Positions 8,504-16,954 of a stretch of 64,000 bases of DNA are shown in pieces. Location: NCBI RefSeq assembly GCF_025154015.1, contig NZ_JAOAMV010000004.1, forward strand, positions 310,001 to 374,000. Direction: 5' to 3'. A program made the position numbers and the translations under genes. Under the pieces are notes generated by a model. It ran no database searches, had not been told where the DNA came from, and was given only the letters and a program-made list of their open reading frames with translations. The stretch is from Tsuneonella litorea (GTDB taxonomy: Bacteria; Pseudomonadota; Alphaproteobacteria; Sphingomonadales; Sphingomonadaceae). How positions within the stretch are numbered: position 1 is the stretch's first letter; each line of letters starts with the position of its first letter.

Positions 8504-9790
8504 ATGCTGACCGACATGGCCGTAAGACAGGCTAAGCCCAGGCCCAAGGACTACAAGCTCGCCGATTCCGAAGGGCTGTACCTGTTCGTCTCGAAGGCAG
8601 GCTTGCGCAGCTGGCGGCTGAAGTATCGCTTTGCCGGCAAGGAACGAAGGCTGGTTCTGGGTCGCTATCCCGAGATGGGGCTGAAGGAAGCGCGGGACCG
8701 CAAGGCCGATGCGCGGCGGCTCCTGTCCGATGGCCGCGATCCGGGGATCGAGGCGGCCAAGGCAAAGGTCGAACGCGCGGTTGCGGCGGCGAATACCTTC
8801 GAGGCACTGGCGCGGGGCTGGTACGACCTGCAGAAGGACCGCTGGACGCCGATCCATTCCCGCGATGTGATCACGAGCCTGGAGAAGGAAGTCTTCCCGT
8901 GGGTCGGCATGCTGCCGATTTCCGAGATCGACGAACCCATGGTGCTGTCCGTGCTGCGCAAGATCGAGAAGCGCGGGACGATCGAGACGGCACACCGGGT
9001 GCGCCAGCGCATGTCGGCGGTGTTTGTCCATGCCATTGCCGAAGGGGCTGGTACGCGCGATCCGGCGGCGATCGTGACCAAGGCGCTGAAGCCGGTGCCG
9101 CGCTCGAAGAAGCGGCCGGCCTTCCTGTCGTTCGATGCATTGCAGGACATGGTGCGCAAGACCGAAGCCGAACCGGCATCCCCGCTGACCAAGCTCGCCT
9201 CACGGTTTCTGGCGCTGACCGCGCAGCGCCCCGGCATGATCCGTGCGCTACCGTGGGACGAGATCGAGGGCGTGGACTGGCAGAGCAATGAGCTTTGCCC
9301 TGATGCACTTTGGCGGGTGCCCGCTCACCGCATGAAGCTCGACAAGGAACTGAAGTCCGACGAGGGCTTTGAGCATCTGGTGCCGCTGTCATCGCAAGCG
9401 GTCGATGTCCTGCGCGCGGCATGGGTGCTGACCGGGCGCGGGCCGTTGGTGTTTCCATCGAACCGCAATGCCCACCGTCCGATGAGCGAGAACACGCTCT
9501 CCTACTTCTACAACCGCTGCGGCTACCAGGGGCGGCATGTCCCGCATGGCTGGCGAGCGTCGTTCTCGACGATCATGAACGAATGGGCCGAACGCAACGG
9601 CTCGCCGGGCGACCGGCATGTGATCGACCTGATTCTTGCCCATGTTCCCGAAGGGGTGTCGGGATCGGAAGGAGCCTACAATCGCGCCGCCTACATGGAA
9701 CGCCGGCGCGAGTTGCTCGATGTCTGGGGCGCCACGCTGCTCGATGCTTTCCCCGCGCCGCACAAGATGCTGGGCTGGCCAAGCCGTTAG
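8504..9790 (+). CDS. int: P4-type tyrosine integrase (arm-binding domain plus catalytic domain)
   Basis: This 428-residue site-specific recombinase would integrate and excise the island at tRNA-Ser. The N-terminus is the DUF4102-like arm-binding domain (LADSEGLYLFVSKAGLRSWRLKYRF). A SAM-like core-binding region follows at about 100-190. The catalytic domain shows the first Arg in TAQRPGMIRALPWDEI, the box-II motif HGWRASFSTIMNEW, and the nucleophile Tyr near AYNRAAYMERRRELLDVWG. ATG 8504 is used here; a TTG at 8492 in the same frame is possible. The position next to attL and reading inward is standard for tRNA-targeting islands. Confidence 0.93.
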   Translation: MLTDMAVRQAKPRPKDYKLADSEGLYLFVSKAGLRSWRLKYRFAGKERRLVLGRYPEMGLKEARDRKADARRLLSDGRDPGIEAAKAKVERAVAAANTFEALARGWYDLQKDRWTPIHSRDVITSLEKEVFPWVGMLPISEIDEPMVLSVLRKIEKRGTIETAHRVRQRMSAVFVHAIAEGAGTRDPAAIVTKALKPVPRSKKRPAFLSFDALQDMVRKTEAEPASPLTKLASRFLALTAQRPGMIRALPWDEIEGVDWQSNELCPDALWRVPAHRMKLDKELKSDEGFEHLVPLSSQAVDVLRAAWVLTGRGPLVFPSNRNAHRPMSENTLSYFYNRCGYQGRHVPHGWRASFSTIMNEWAERNGSPGDRHVIDLILAHVPEGVSGSEGAYNRAAYMERRRELLDVWGATLLDAFPAPHKMLGWPSR

Positions 9791-9811
9791 GACACCGCGC
9801 GGAACAAGCCG

Positions 9812-12655
9812 TCAAATGCCGATCTCGAACGGTTTGACCCGCTCGCGCTGCAATTCGAGTTCGGGCGCCTTGGGCTCCTTCTCGCCCACGGTTTCCAGCG
9901 CGGAAGTCTTTTCGCCCGATTGCAGTTCCAGCTTTCGCTGGGCCTGGTCGGCCTTGTCGACATAGACAGTGAGATCATCGCGCACGCGCGTCACCGAGAC
10001 GAGGAAGTTCTGCCGGGTCAGCAGTTTCGTATCGCGTGCTTCCATGACGACGATCGCTTTGTCGGTCGTCATGCCCTGCGCCATGTGCGCGTTGTAGGCA
10101 TAGGCCAGATCGATCCGGGAGAGCATCGGATCGGTTTTTGCCAGGGTCATCTTCATGCCGGTCGAAGTCTCGATGTCGACATGGGACCTGCCGATTGCTG
10201 TCACCGTGGCGCGATCGGCATTGAGCAGTCCTCGCTGATGGTCATTCGTCGTCCAGCGGATGCGATCGCCGCCATGGATGGTCCGCTCCCTCTCTTCGTG
10301 AAGCGCGATGCGATTGTCCTGCCCGGGCCGGATGCGGTCAGGATCGAAGCGATGCGCCTTGCCCTGGGCATCGACCAGTCCCACGCGGCCATTCCCGTTC
10401 ACGCCGGTGACCGCATAGAGCCCCGAGGCAAGCCGCTGCGCCTTGACGGGTTTGGCCAGCTCGACAATCCGGCCCGGCTTGTAGTGGTGGGCATAGCGCA
10501 GTTCCTCGTTGGTGAGGTTGACCCGGTCGAGCGCCCGGACGGTCAGGCTGCCCCCACCAAGCTCGCCCTTGTCGCGAAGGCCCGCCTGCACGGTCAGGTT
10601 GACCGCATCGCGAAGGCGCCGGCCCGATGCAAAGATCATGGTTCGATCACGCTCTTCCCTCGGCAGATCGAGCCATTGTCGCGCGGCCTGTTCGACCACG
10701 CTGCCATCGGCTTCGACTACCTTGCCGCCAAGCAGGGCCATGGCCTTACTCACGTCGCCTGCCTGCGCGGCTTTCGCGACTTCGCGGATCATATCGTCGC
10801 GGGCTCGGACATTCTGGTCCATGTGCGAGGTCGCGATCCCGGCGTCCTGTGCAAGCGCAAAGGGTTTACCGGCATCGACCGCCCCAAGCTGCCGTGCATC
10901 GCCGATCAGCACGAGGCGCGCGACATCGAGCCGGTTGGCGACCTCGACCAGTTTCAGCTGATCGGCATTGGCCATCATCGAGGCTTCGTCGACCACGAGC
11001 ACGCTGCCTGCCATTTCCGCCCTGACCGTTCTATCGACCTCCCCGGCATAGGCCTTCAGGAACCGGGTTACGGTCATCGAGGCACCGGTATCGCGCTCCA
11101 GCTGGCGCACCAGCGTGTTCTGTATGGCCAGCCCCATGACCTTGCGGCCCTGCGCTTCGAACAGGCGCGCGGCGGGTGCAAGCAGGCTCGACTTGCCCGC
11201 CCCGGCTATACCCTGGATGGCAATGGTCCGGTCGGAGGACGCAAACATCATGCGTCCTGCCGCTTCCTGTCCGGGATTGAGGGCAAAGCCGTTGGTATCT
11301 CGCGCAAAGTGCTGGAGGCTTTCTCCGGCAAGATCGGACGACAGGATCGGCGCAACAGCGCCGCGCCCCTTGTCGATCGCGTCCAGCATGCGCCGTTCGG
11401 TCGCGAGCGCCTGCGCGGTCGTGACCAGTCCGGCAGGCTCGTCAGCCCCGCGTTGCAGGTTCCCATTGCGCAGTTGTCGGTCAATCGCCCTTTCGACCTC
11501 ATCGATGGTTGTCGGCAGGCCGAAGTCCAGCGCGGCCTTGGCGATGTCCGTGACGGCAAAGCCTGCCTCGCGTTGTTCGAGGTGCCGGATGGCAGACGCC
11601 ACCGCATGGGCAGCGGCAATATCCCCCGGTGTCTGCCTGGGGAACCTCTGCGGCAGATAGGGATCGGTGGCTTGCAGGCCGACTGCACTGGCAAAGCGAT
11701 CGGCAATATCCCGCGCCTTGTCTGCAATCGTGCTCCACACTTCGCCCATGCGCTGGGTTATGCTCGGTTCGAATTGGAACCTGTGATCGGCCTCGGCGCG
11801 GATGGCGGCCAGGTCAAGCCCGATCTCGGTGGCGGACTCCTTCCATCCCGCATAGAGCGCGCCGCGATCCTCGATCGGCGCCTTGTCCTCGCGGGTCATC
11901 AGCGTGGCAGCCTGTAGAGCTTGCGGCGAACGCGATGCCATCTCGCTGACCTTGGCTAGAATCTGCTGACGGCGGGTGCTGAATGCCATCACCATGTTGC
12001 GCGCGATACCGGCTGCTTCGAAGTTGCCGTGTTTCGAACGGTCGCCGATCCTGTAGCCCATCGCTTCGACGCTGCGGCGGAAGTGCGCCATGGTCATCGA
12101 GTTCAATAGCGTATTGTAGGTCCAGAGCTTGTCGTTGCGCAGGGCCCGCCATTCGCCACCCGGCAACCGGGTCATGTTGGCGATGACGGCATGGAAGTGG
12201 CTTTGCGGCTCCTGCGCGCGGCTCGTGTCGTGCTCGAACAGGCCGACGACAAGGTTGTCTGTCGACACTTGTCTTTGCCCTTTCCCGTCATCGACCCGCG
12301 CCTGTGCCGCGTTCCTTTCCGCCCATGTCAACGTTGCCTTCACCGCCTCGCCATAGGCCTGGATAATCCGCCGGTCTCCACCCACAAGCGCAATCAGCGA
12401 CCAGCTCTTGGGCATCGAAAATGTGAGGTCGATCCCGGCACGGTGGATGCCTTCGCGCCCCACGCGCGAACCGTCCGGGAGTTCGCCGCGCAGCACGGCC
12501 TCGAACTGCTTTGCATCGATCCTGCCCGTCAGGCCCAATGCCTCGGCGCCCTTTCCGAACCATTCGCCCTGGCCCTGTTCGCGGGTGTAGTAGTTGTCGG
12601 CAGCGAAGTACGAAGCTGCCCCACCTGCCGAGCGAACCGATGCGACCGAGAGCAA
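9812..12655 (-). CDS. MobF-family conjugative relaxase with helicase domain (TraA/TrwC-like)
   Basis: The 947-residue protein would nick the island at oriT, remain covalently bound to the strand and unwind DNA. Residues 1-300 are the TrwC relaxase domain: MLSVASVRSAGGAASYFAADNYYT with catalytic Tyr candidates at 16, 22 and 23, and the metal-binding triad in SHFHAVIANMTR. The second half is a RecD-like helicase with Walker A in IQGIAGAGKSSLLA and a VLVVDEASMM Walker B; SVTRVRDDLTVYVDK is near the C-terminus. The start appears to be TTG at 12655, directly after the TAA of the upstream gene, with GAGGAC upstream; the family start MLS(V/I)A supports this. It is probably co-transcribed with the two genes upstream. 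Confidence 0.93.
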   Translation of the reverse strand: MLSVASVRSAGGAASYFAADNYYTREQGQGEWFGKGAEALGLTGRIDAKQFEAVLRGELPDGSRVGREGIHRAGIDLTFSMPKSWSLIALVGGDRRIIQAYGEAVKATLTWAERNAAQARVDDGKGQRQVSTDNLVVGLFEHDTSRAQEPQSHFHAVIANMTRLPGGEWRALRNDKLWTYNTLLNSMTMAHFRRSVEAMGYRIGDRSKHGNFEAAGIARNMVMAFSTRRQQILAKVSEMASRSPQALQAATLMTREDKAPIEDRGALYAGWKESATEIGLDLAAIRAEADHRFQFEPSITQRMGEVWSTIADKARDIADRFASAVGLQATDPYLPQRFPRQTPGDIAAAHAVASAIRHLEQREAGFAVTDIAKAALDFGLPTTIDEVERAIDRQLRNGNLQRGADEPAGLVTTAQALATERRMLDAIDKGRGAVAPILSSDLAGESLQHFARDTNGFALNPGQEAAGRMMFASSDRTIAIQGIAGAGKSSLLAPAARLFEAQGRKVMGLAIQNTLVRQLERDTGASMTVTRFLKAYAGEVDRTVRAEMAGSVLVVDEASMMANADQLKLVEVANRLDVARLVLIGDARQLGAVDAGKPFALAQDAGIATSHMDQNVRARDDMIREVAKAAQAGDVSKAMALLGGKVVEADGSVVEQAARQWLDLPREERDRTMIFASGRRLRDAVNLTVQAGLRDKGELGGGSLTVRALDRVNLTNEELRYAHHYKPGRIVELAKPVKAQRLASGLYAVTGVNGNGRVGLVDAQGKAHRFDPDRIRPGQDNRIALHEERERTIHGGDRIRWTTNDHQRGLLNADRATVTAIGRSHVDIETSTGMKMTLAKTDPMLSRIDLAYAYNAHMAQGMTTDKAIVVMEARDTKLLTRQNFLVSVTRVRDDLTVYVDKADQAQRKLELQSGEKTSALETVGEKEPKAPELELQRERVKPFEIGI

Positions 12656-13408
12656 TTATTTGTCCTCACGCTTTGACTTGCGGCGGGCCTGACCGGGAAC
12701 GAACCGGGGTTCCTCGGAGGTCACCGGCGGCGGCAAGGCGGGTGGCAGTTCAGAGGCCGGATCGGGTGGGCGCGTTGGTGCTTGTTCCGTCCGTCGAACA
12801 ATGCGTGTTGGCACCGGATCGATCGCATCGCTCGGCGTCTGGGGCCGCCCCCCGTCAGGTTCGGCAAAGGGCAAGGAAAGCTGATCGCCACGCACCGCCT
12901 TGGACTTGGGCCGCCGCCGTGGTTTGGTCCGTACCGGGGGCTCAACCGGTACGTCTTCTAGCAGCGTACTCCGTTCACGCCGCCGAGCACGTTGCACCCT
13001 GATCCGGGCCAAAGCCTCCTCCAGAACCGGCAACGAATGCCAGAGCGCTGGCGGTGCAAATAACAGACCTGCCGCGATCCATGTGCCGCGCACGATCCGG
13101 TCCAGCATATGGGCCCATGCCGCCACGAAAGGGTTCGTCGTGGCGACCACGTCCTGCCGCACAACGAAGCTTTCGCCGCCACCGGAGAAGTACCACTGTG
13201 CGTCCCCGCTCGCGCCCAGAAACAGGAACAAATTCGCCTTGGCATGGGCCAGGCCGAAGGTGTTGGTGGTGACGCTGGAATGGACCTCCAGCTGGTACCG
13301 GATCGACAGGTAAAGGACTGCAAAAACGATAGCGACGGCCAGCTTCGGACCGACCCAGCGGGTGAGGTAGAACGGCTCGTCAAAGGTGGAGCGCGCGTCA
13401 TCCCACAT
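12656..13408 (-). CDS. Membrane protein of the mobilisation operon (possible truncated coupling-protein N-terminus)
   Basis: The protein has 250 residues. Two hydrophobic segments lie at about 21-37 (PKLAVAIVFAVLYLSIRYQ) and 107-125 (RGTWIAAGLLFAPPALW), with a periplasmic-type stretch between. A long basic, Pro-rich, probably disordered tail (RVQRARRRERS, KPRRRPKSK) follows. The two-helix membrane anchor just upstream of a MobF relaxase resembles the N-terminus of VirD4/TraD coupling proteins, but there is no Walker motif or ATPase domain, so it is at most the anchor part. It overlaps the RHH gene by 11 bp and abuts the relaxase. Role inferred: tethering the relaxosome to a membrane channel. 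Confidence 0.6.
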   Translation of the reverse strand: MWDDARSTFDEPFYLTRWVGPKLAVAIVFAVLYLSIRYQLEVHSSVTTNTFGLAHAKANLFLFLGASGDAQWYFSGGGESFVVRQDVVATTNPFVAAWAHMLDRIVRGTWIAAGLLFAPPALWHSLPVLEEALARIRVQRARRRERSTLLEDVPVEPPVRTKPRRRPKSKAVRGDQLSLPFAEPDGGRPQTPSDAIDPVPTRIVRRTEQAPTRPPDPASELPPALPPPVTSEEPRFVPGQARRKSKREDK

Positions 13409-13688
13409 CGCCGCGGTCCTCGCCGGAAAGGTCGCTGCGCCAGGCTGCGATTACCTGCGCATAGAGTTTGGGATCATGGCGTTCGAGCAGCGCGCCCACC
13501 GCCCTTGCCGTGAACATGACATTGCGCTCCAGATCGCCCGGACCGAGCAGCGCAGCGGCGTCGAGTTCGTCGACGACAAGTTTGCGCAGCAGGCCCGTCA
13601 CCGTCATGTGGCGGCTTGTCGCCAATGCACAGAACTGGTCGAAGATATCCTGCGTTACATAGCAGGCAAGGTGATGGCGTCGCGACAT
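13398..13688 (-). CDS. Small ribbon-helix-helix-like relaxosome protein
   Basis: The 96-residue basic protein begins MSRRHHLACYVTQDIFDQF. The pattern of a short beta strand (HLACYVT) and two helices (DIFDQFCALATSRHMTVTGLLRKLVVDEL) fits the RHH fold of MobC/TraY-type accessory proteins that bind oriT and help the relaxase. A second helical part (ALLERHDPKLYAQVIAAWR) follows. ATG 13688 is preferred over 13703. It is the first gene of the minus-strand mob operon, overlapping the membrane protein gene by 11 bp. Repeats upstream at 13800-13835 are candidates for its binding site. Confidence 0.6.
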   Translation of the reverse strand: MSRRHHLACYVTQDIFDQFCALATSRHMTVTGLLRKLVVDELDAAALLGPGDLERNVMFTARAVGALLERHDPKLYAQVIAAWRSDLSGEDRGDVG

Positions 13689-13799
13689 TCGGGCATTCTC
13701 CACGCCCCTTTACGATCCGCCTCCTTGATTTAGAACATAGATAGAACAAGCTGCAAATTCAAGCGCGGAAATACGTTTGCTGTCAGAGGGTTGGAGCAG

Positions 13800-13835
13800 T
13801 TGGTCACATGTGGTCAGCGCGGTGACCAATGGTCA
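13800..13835. promoter_or_regulatory. Candidate oriT or RHH operator: iterated TGGTCA with an inverted repeat
   Basis: TGGTCA occurs directly three times (13801, 13811, 13830). The perfect inverted repeat TTGGTCAC (13800-13807) / GTGACCAA (13822-13829) frames a 14-base loop. The site is about 110 bp upstream of the mob operon start. oriT and relaxosome-protein sites usually lie here, but the nic site cannot be seen by eye. Confidence 0.4.
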
Positions 13836-13940
13836 GTTTTGCGGGATTTCGGGGCGTGCGGACAAAGGTATTGCAGATCAATATCTTACGCCAAAGATCG
13901 ACTCCCGGTGAGGGGTAGGGTGTGCTCTCTGTTCCCAGCT

Positions 13941-14396
13941 TCACCGGCGAGTTTCAGTGATAGGAGCGTAATCCGGATGGAGGGACTTGCCGTTACTTCC
14001 CGTGGGTGCGCCTGCGGCCCTACGATGCTCGGTTTCCGGGGCCGATAGGAATGGCTCCTGGCGATCGATCGGCGTATGATTCGCGCCGGTTCCTGATGCA
14101 GGACAGGAGTGGGGATAATGACCAGCGTGATCCTGAGCGCGTTGCCTAGCGGCAATGGTCTGGGCGCACACGTCATGCCAGGCGATACCGGATTGCTCGA
14201 GGCTGTCGAACCAGTCGTAGAGATGCTCGCCATAAGTACGCAGCGTCTCCCGACTGCGGGTGCGGCCATGCAGGGTGGCAACTTCCATGAGGTACTCGAA
14301 GGCCGGCTCGATGATTTTCATGCTGTTCGTCAGCAGGATCGGAAAGTTCGGCGGGATATTCGGGCAGCCTTCGACCGCGCGCACGATGGTGACCAT
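13941..14396 (-). pseudogene. Remnant of a second tyrosine recombinase (N-terminal core-binding domain)
   Basis: The first about 83 codons from ATG 14396 read like the N-terminal SAM-like domain of phage-type integrases: PAFEYLMEVATLHGRTRSRETLRTYGEHLYDWFDSLEQSGIAW, with the characteristic T.RTY..HL.DWFD pattern. After about 14148 the frame loses similarity, and no catalytic Arg, HxxR or Tyr follows in any frame, so the gene is truncated. It is probably debris of an older recombinase module. The interpretation rests on pattern alone. Confidence 0.45.
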
Positions 14397-14749
14397 GTCT
14401 GCTCTCCCGTGACCGGGCGCGACCTGCGGTCGCGCTTGCGTCACATCGCAAGCGCCGTGCCCCGGGAACAGTCCGACCACCGCCAGCTTTATGGGTTAGC
14501 GCGGCGGCCGGCCTGTTCCCTGCTCAACGCTGGTTACAATCAGGACAGATTTCTACCACGTGACCTAACCGTCCGTCCTTGACGCGGGCCCTCAAGCCGC
14601 CATCACCATGACAGGGACTGCGAGAGAGACCTCCCCCCTCTCGGTGAAGTACATGCCCTCGCTTCACCGCAAACAAGAACCTTTGCAGAACATTTGTCCT
14701 GTGGCAGAATGCTCCGCGAGGGGACCTTCAGCCAGAGGATGAAACGACA
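14397..14749. other. Non-coding stretch in the mobilisation module
   Basis: These 353 bp carry no convincing gene. A possible sigma-70-like promoter for the next gene is TTGCAG at about 14684 with AGAAT about 17 bases further on. I see nothing else. Confidence 0.3.
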
Positions 14750-14980
14750 ATGGCAAGGTCCAGAAATGCGCGCGATGCGCTCACTCGCCTCCGCGAACAA
14801 CGCGCCGAGCTCAATGCCAGGGAAGCGGAATTGCGCCAGAAGGCAGCGCAGGAATTGGGAGCGATGTTGCTCGAATGCGGCGCCGAAACGCTCGAAGCCG
14901 GCAAGCTCAAGCGGCTCGTCAAACAGGCATCGGCCATGGGTCTCGATGCCGCGCTCGAACGTCTCAGGACATCGTCGTAA
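14750..14980 (+). CDS. Small coiled-coil TraC/MobC-like mobilisation protein
   Basis: This 76-residue, highly charged helical protein begins MARSRNARDALTRLREQRAELNARE and continues into a predicted coiled coil, then a shorter C-terminal helix (AGKLKRLVKQASAMGLDAALERL). The size and heptad-like pattern resemble small proteins such as TraC of Agrobacterium-type transfer regions, found near oriT. Function is inferred from context only. It is transcribed opposite to the mob operon, and a minus-strand terminator of ssb follows at 15041. Confidence 0.55.
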   Translation: MARSRNARDALTRLREQRAELNAREAELRQKAAQELGAMLLECGAETLEAGKLKRLVKQASAMGLDAALERLRTSS

Positions 14981-15040
14981 TGCTGTAAGGCAGGCTGCAA
15001 TCTGCGCTTCGCCTGCCCTGCCTTATCAGCAGGACAAGCA

Positions 15041-15076
15041 AGAAAAAGGCCCCGGTGGCGCATGCCAGCGGGGCCT
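15041..15076 (-). terminator. Rho-independent terminator of ssb
   Basis: On the minus strand GGCCCCGCTGGCATGCGCCACCGGGGCC forms a stem followed by TTTTTC. The arms are GGCCCCGGTGGC and GCCAGCGGGGCC. It lies 20 bp past the ssb stop codon. It is one of the clearest terminators of the window. Confidence 0.82.
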
Positions 15077-15095
15077 TGTCGTTGTACCGTGCCGA

Positions 15096-15488
15096 TCAGT
15101 CCTCGTCGATCGGCGGGGCATCCTGGTTGTCCGAGCGGTTCGGGCGCGACAGGAAGTCGACCTTGTCGGCGAGGATCTCGCAGCCGTAACGCTTGTTGCC
15201 GTCCTGGTCGTTCCACTGCGTGTAGTGGATGCGACCTTCGAGGCTGACGAGCTGGCCCTTGCTGCAGTACTTCGCGACGTTCTGGCCGAGGCCGTTGAAG
15301 CAGGTGACGCGGTGGAACTCGCTGTCCTTGGCAGTGTAGCCGTTCTCGTCCTTGTAGGTCTTGCCTTCCTTGTCGCGGGCCGGACGGTCGGTGACCAGCG
15401 AGATCGTAGTGACGGTGGTTCCCCCTTGCGTGGTGCGGGTTTCGGGATCGCGGGCGATACGGCCGACGAGGATTGCGATATTGGTCAT
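15096..15488 (-). CDS. ssb: Single-stranded DNA-binding protein (mobile-element type)
   Basis: The 130-residue OB-fold protein starts MTNIAILVGRIARDPETRTTQGGTTVTTISLVTDRP, the classic SSB N-terminus, and continues with EFHRVTCFNGLGQNVAKYCSKGQLVSLEGRIHYTQWNDQDGNKRYGCEILADKVDFL. The C-terminus is the acidic tail PPIDED, but without the usual DDDIPF ending. Mobile-element SSBs of this size protect transferred single strands. ATG 15488 is preceded by AGGAAAT; the open frame goes on upstream without similarity. The island location suggests a role in transfer rather than chromosomal replication. Confidence 0.9.
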   Translation of the reverse strand: MTNIAILVGRIARDPETRTTQGGTTVTTISLVTDRPARDKEGKTYKDENGYTAKDSEFHRVTCFNGLGQNVAKYCSKGQLVSLEGRIHYTQWNDQDGNKRYGCEILADKVDFLSRPNRSDNQDAPPIDED

Positions 15489-16114
15489 GGGTAGATTTCC
15501 TTCTGCTCCCAAACCGGAAACCATTTCCGGCTTGCGAACTCCGGTCAGAAGCAGGGCATGGGAGATCTGCACCGCAGGGTCACCGACCCAAGGGGAACCC
15601 GCAGACGCCGGGTGGTGCGGGCAGGCAGCGCCCCGCAGATTGCACCGCAATCGCGCGGGGGAGACGCTGCCAACACGGCCGGCGGGGCTGCGGGTTGCAG
15701 GGATCAGCTGACCTGGTTCAGGAATGTTCGCGACAAAGCCGGAATGGAATTCGGTGCTGGCAGGAGGATTGCCACTGGCCCTGTTCGTGGATCGACGTGC
15801 GTCATCTGCTCGCCATCATGCCAGCAAATGCATGGCGGATAGACCATCCCTTCGGCTACTCGCCCTACGGGACGCAGCGGCGATCAGGGACAAGCGCGGG
15901 ACCTGGATGAAACGCAGATGCACCTTCAGCTAGGCCGCACATTCGCGCCGACATGGTCCTCGATCGGGTCAGTCTGCGATTAATCAGGCAAGGCAGGGAT
16001 CGGCAGAAGATGGCCCGCATTATCTTGCAAAGGTCCGCCAATCGCGCAACTGCTTACCGGCGTCGACGGTCACGCCGTCGCCCATCCCGGCAGCGCCTCG
16101 TACTGGACGCCGGG
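15489..16114. other. Non-coding or unassigned stretch in the mobilisation module
   Basis: About 625 bp. Open frames here (for example 15473-15910 plus) have no start signal, no recognisable motif and arginine/proline-rich shadow composition. I see no gene, terminator or repeat I can support. Confidence 0.35.
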
Positions 16115-16267
16115 TCAGCTCCGGCGACGGAAAATGCGCTCGAACAGCGACGGGATTTCCAGCGGCTGCAGCCGCCCGTATCGCGCGCGTCGCAGCGACG
16201 GGTCGAGATTCTGCACCGGGTGCGACCACCGGTCCGGTTTGCCCTGATGCGTGGAATAGTTCGACAT
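16115..16267 (-). CDS. Very small basic hypothetical protein (50 residues)
   Basis: An ATG at 16267, with a G-rich AGGGGGTC upstream, opens a 50-residue frame beginning MSNYSTHQGKPDRWSHPVQNL and ending with the basic stretch LFERIFRRRS before TGA at 16115. The composition (aromatic and basic residues, no proline/arginine shadow pattern in the first half) looks like a real small protein of a mobile element. I know no family for it. It is downstream of the 59-residue gene and may share its transcript. Confidence 0.45.
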   Translation of the reverse strand: MSNYSTHQGKPDRWSHPVQNLDPSLRRARYGRLQPLEIPSLFERIFRRRS

Positions 16268-16350
16268 GGTCTTGACCCCCTGATGCGTCGATCCGGGCTA
16301 ACGATGCCGGGGCATCGTCACAACCGCTCGCGGCGCGGCTGTGCAAAGAT

Positions 16351-16530
16351 TTAGTCGAGTTTGCCGTCTTCGTGAAGCAATTGTCCGTCGGCACTCCAGA
16401 CCTGCACGGCGATGCAGCCCTCGGCTTCCCTGGCCTCGCGTGCGACCGCGATCGCCTCGGCCAGATCGCCGAGGCAGACGCAATCGATCGGTTCCTTGTT
16501 GTTGCGATGCATGGTGATCCGAAGCGGCAT
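16351..16530 (-). CDS. Small hypothetical protein (59 residues)
   Basis: The frame from ATG 16530 reads MPLRITMHRNNKEPIDCVCL and ends HEDGKLD before TAA at 16351. A good Shine-Dalgarno (GAGGAAAC) lies just upstream. The sequence alternates beta-like (EGCIAVQVWSADGQLL) and helical (GDLAEAIAVAREAREA) parts with balanced composition, so it should be a small folded domain. It is transcribed in the same direction as ssb and the 50-residue gene. Function unknown; a role in island maintenance or transfer is only a guess. Confidence 0.65.
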   Translation of the reverse strand: MPLRITMHRNNKEPIDCVCLGDLAEAIAVAREAREAEGCIAVQVWSADGQLLHEDGKLD

Positions 16531-16574
16531 GTCGGGTTTCCTCTCCTCGCCGCCTAGCTAGTGCCGGTCGCGGC

Positions 16575-16603
16575 AAAGAAAAGGCCTCGCCGATGGCGAG
16601 GCC
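16575..16603 (-). terminator. Rho-independent terminator on the minus strand
   Basis: GGCCTCGCC / GGCGAGGCC form a 9-bp stem with a 3-base loop. On the minus strand it is followed by TTTTCTTT. It lies downstream of the LysR gene and upstream of the 59-residue gene, so it insulates the mobilisation module from the catabolic region. Confidence 0.75.
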
Positions 16604-16760
16604 GAGTGAGGGAGCGGAATGACTCCACCGATATCAAGCAATGCCAGCGACATCCTTAATCCCCGCTCTGCGTACCGCTCCGACCTGCCTGCTGCGGCGC
16701 TGAAGTTTAAATTCAACGGGCCCGGACAGAACGGCGACCGACGCGCCGCTGCAGATTCTG

Positions 16761-16926
16761 TCAGATCGCATCGAGGCTTTCGATGTCGGCATCGAGAACC
16801 TCGTTGCAGTTGGAATGGAGCACTTCGAGATCCATGTGGTTATAGTTCAGCTCCCATCCGGTCGGTGGGACTGCTGGGATGGCTGCATGTTGCGGAGATA
16901 GTCGCCCCGGTGTTGGGAGAGGTATC
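16761..16926 (-). pseudogene. Possible gene fragment of unknown origin
   Basis: On the minus strand a frame ending at TGA 16761-16763 reads PAVPPTGWELNYNHMDLEV and continues to a DADIESLDAI end. It has normal amino-acid balance, unlike the shadow frames around it, but no upstream start codon except an internal ATG giving 24 residues. It may be the 3' end of a truncated gene. I do not recognise it. Confidence 0.25.
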
Positions 16927-16954
16927 TGCTATCAGAACACCAGAAAGTGACGGT

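Noticed and set aside
9920-11917. 665-codon plus-strand frame over the relaxase gene
   Set aside because: It is antisense to the MobF helicase domains. Long antisense frames are expected at this G+C content.
15489-16114. Plus-strand frames 15473-15910 and 15953-16354 as genes
   Set aside because: Shadow-like composition; the second is opposite to two better small genes.
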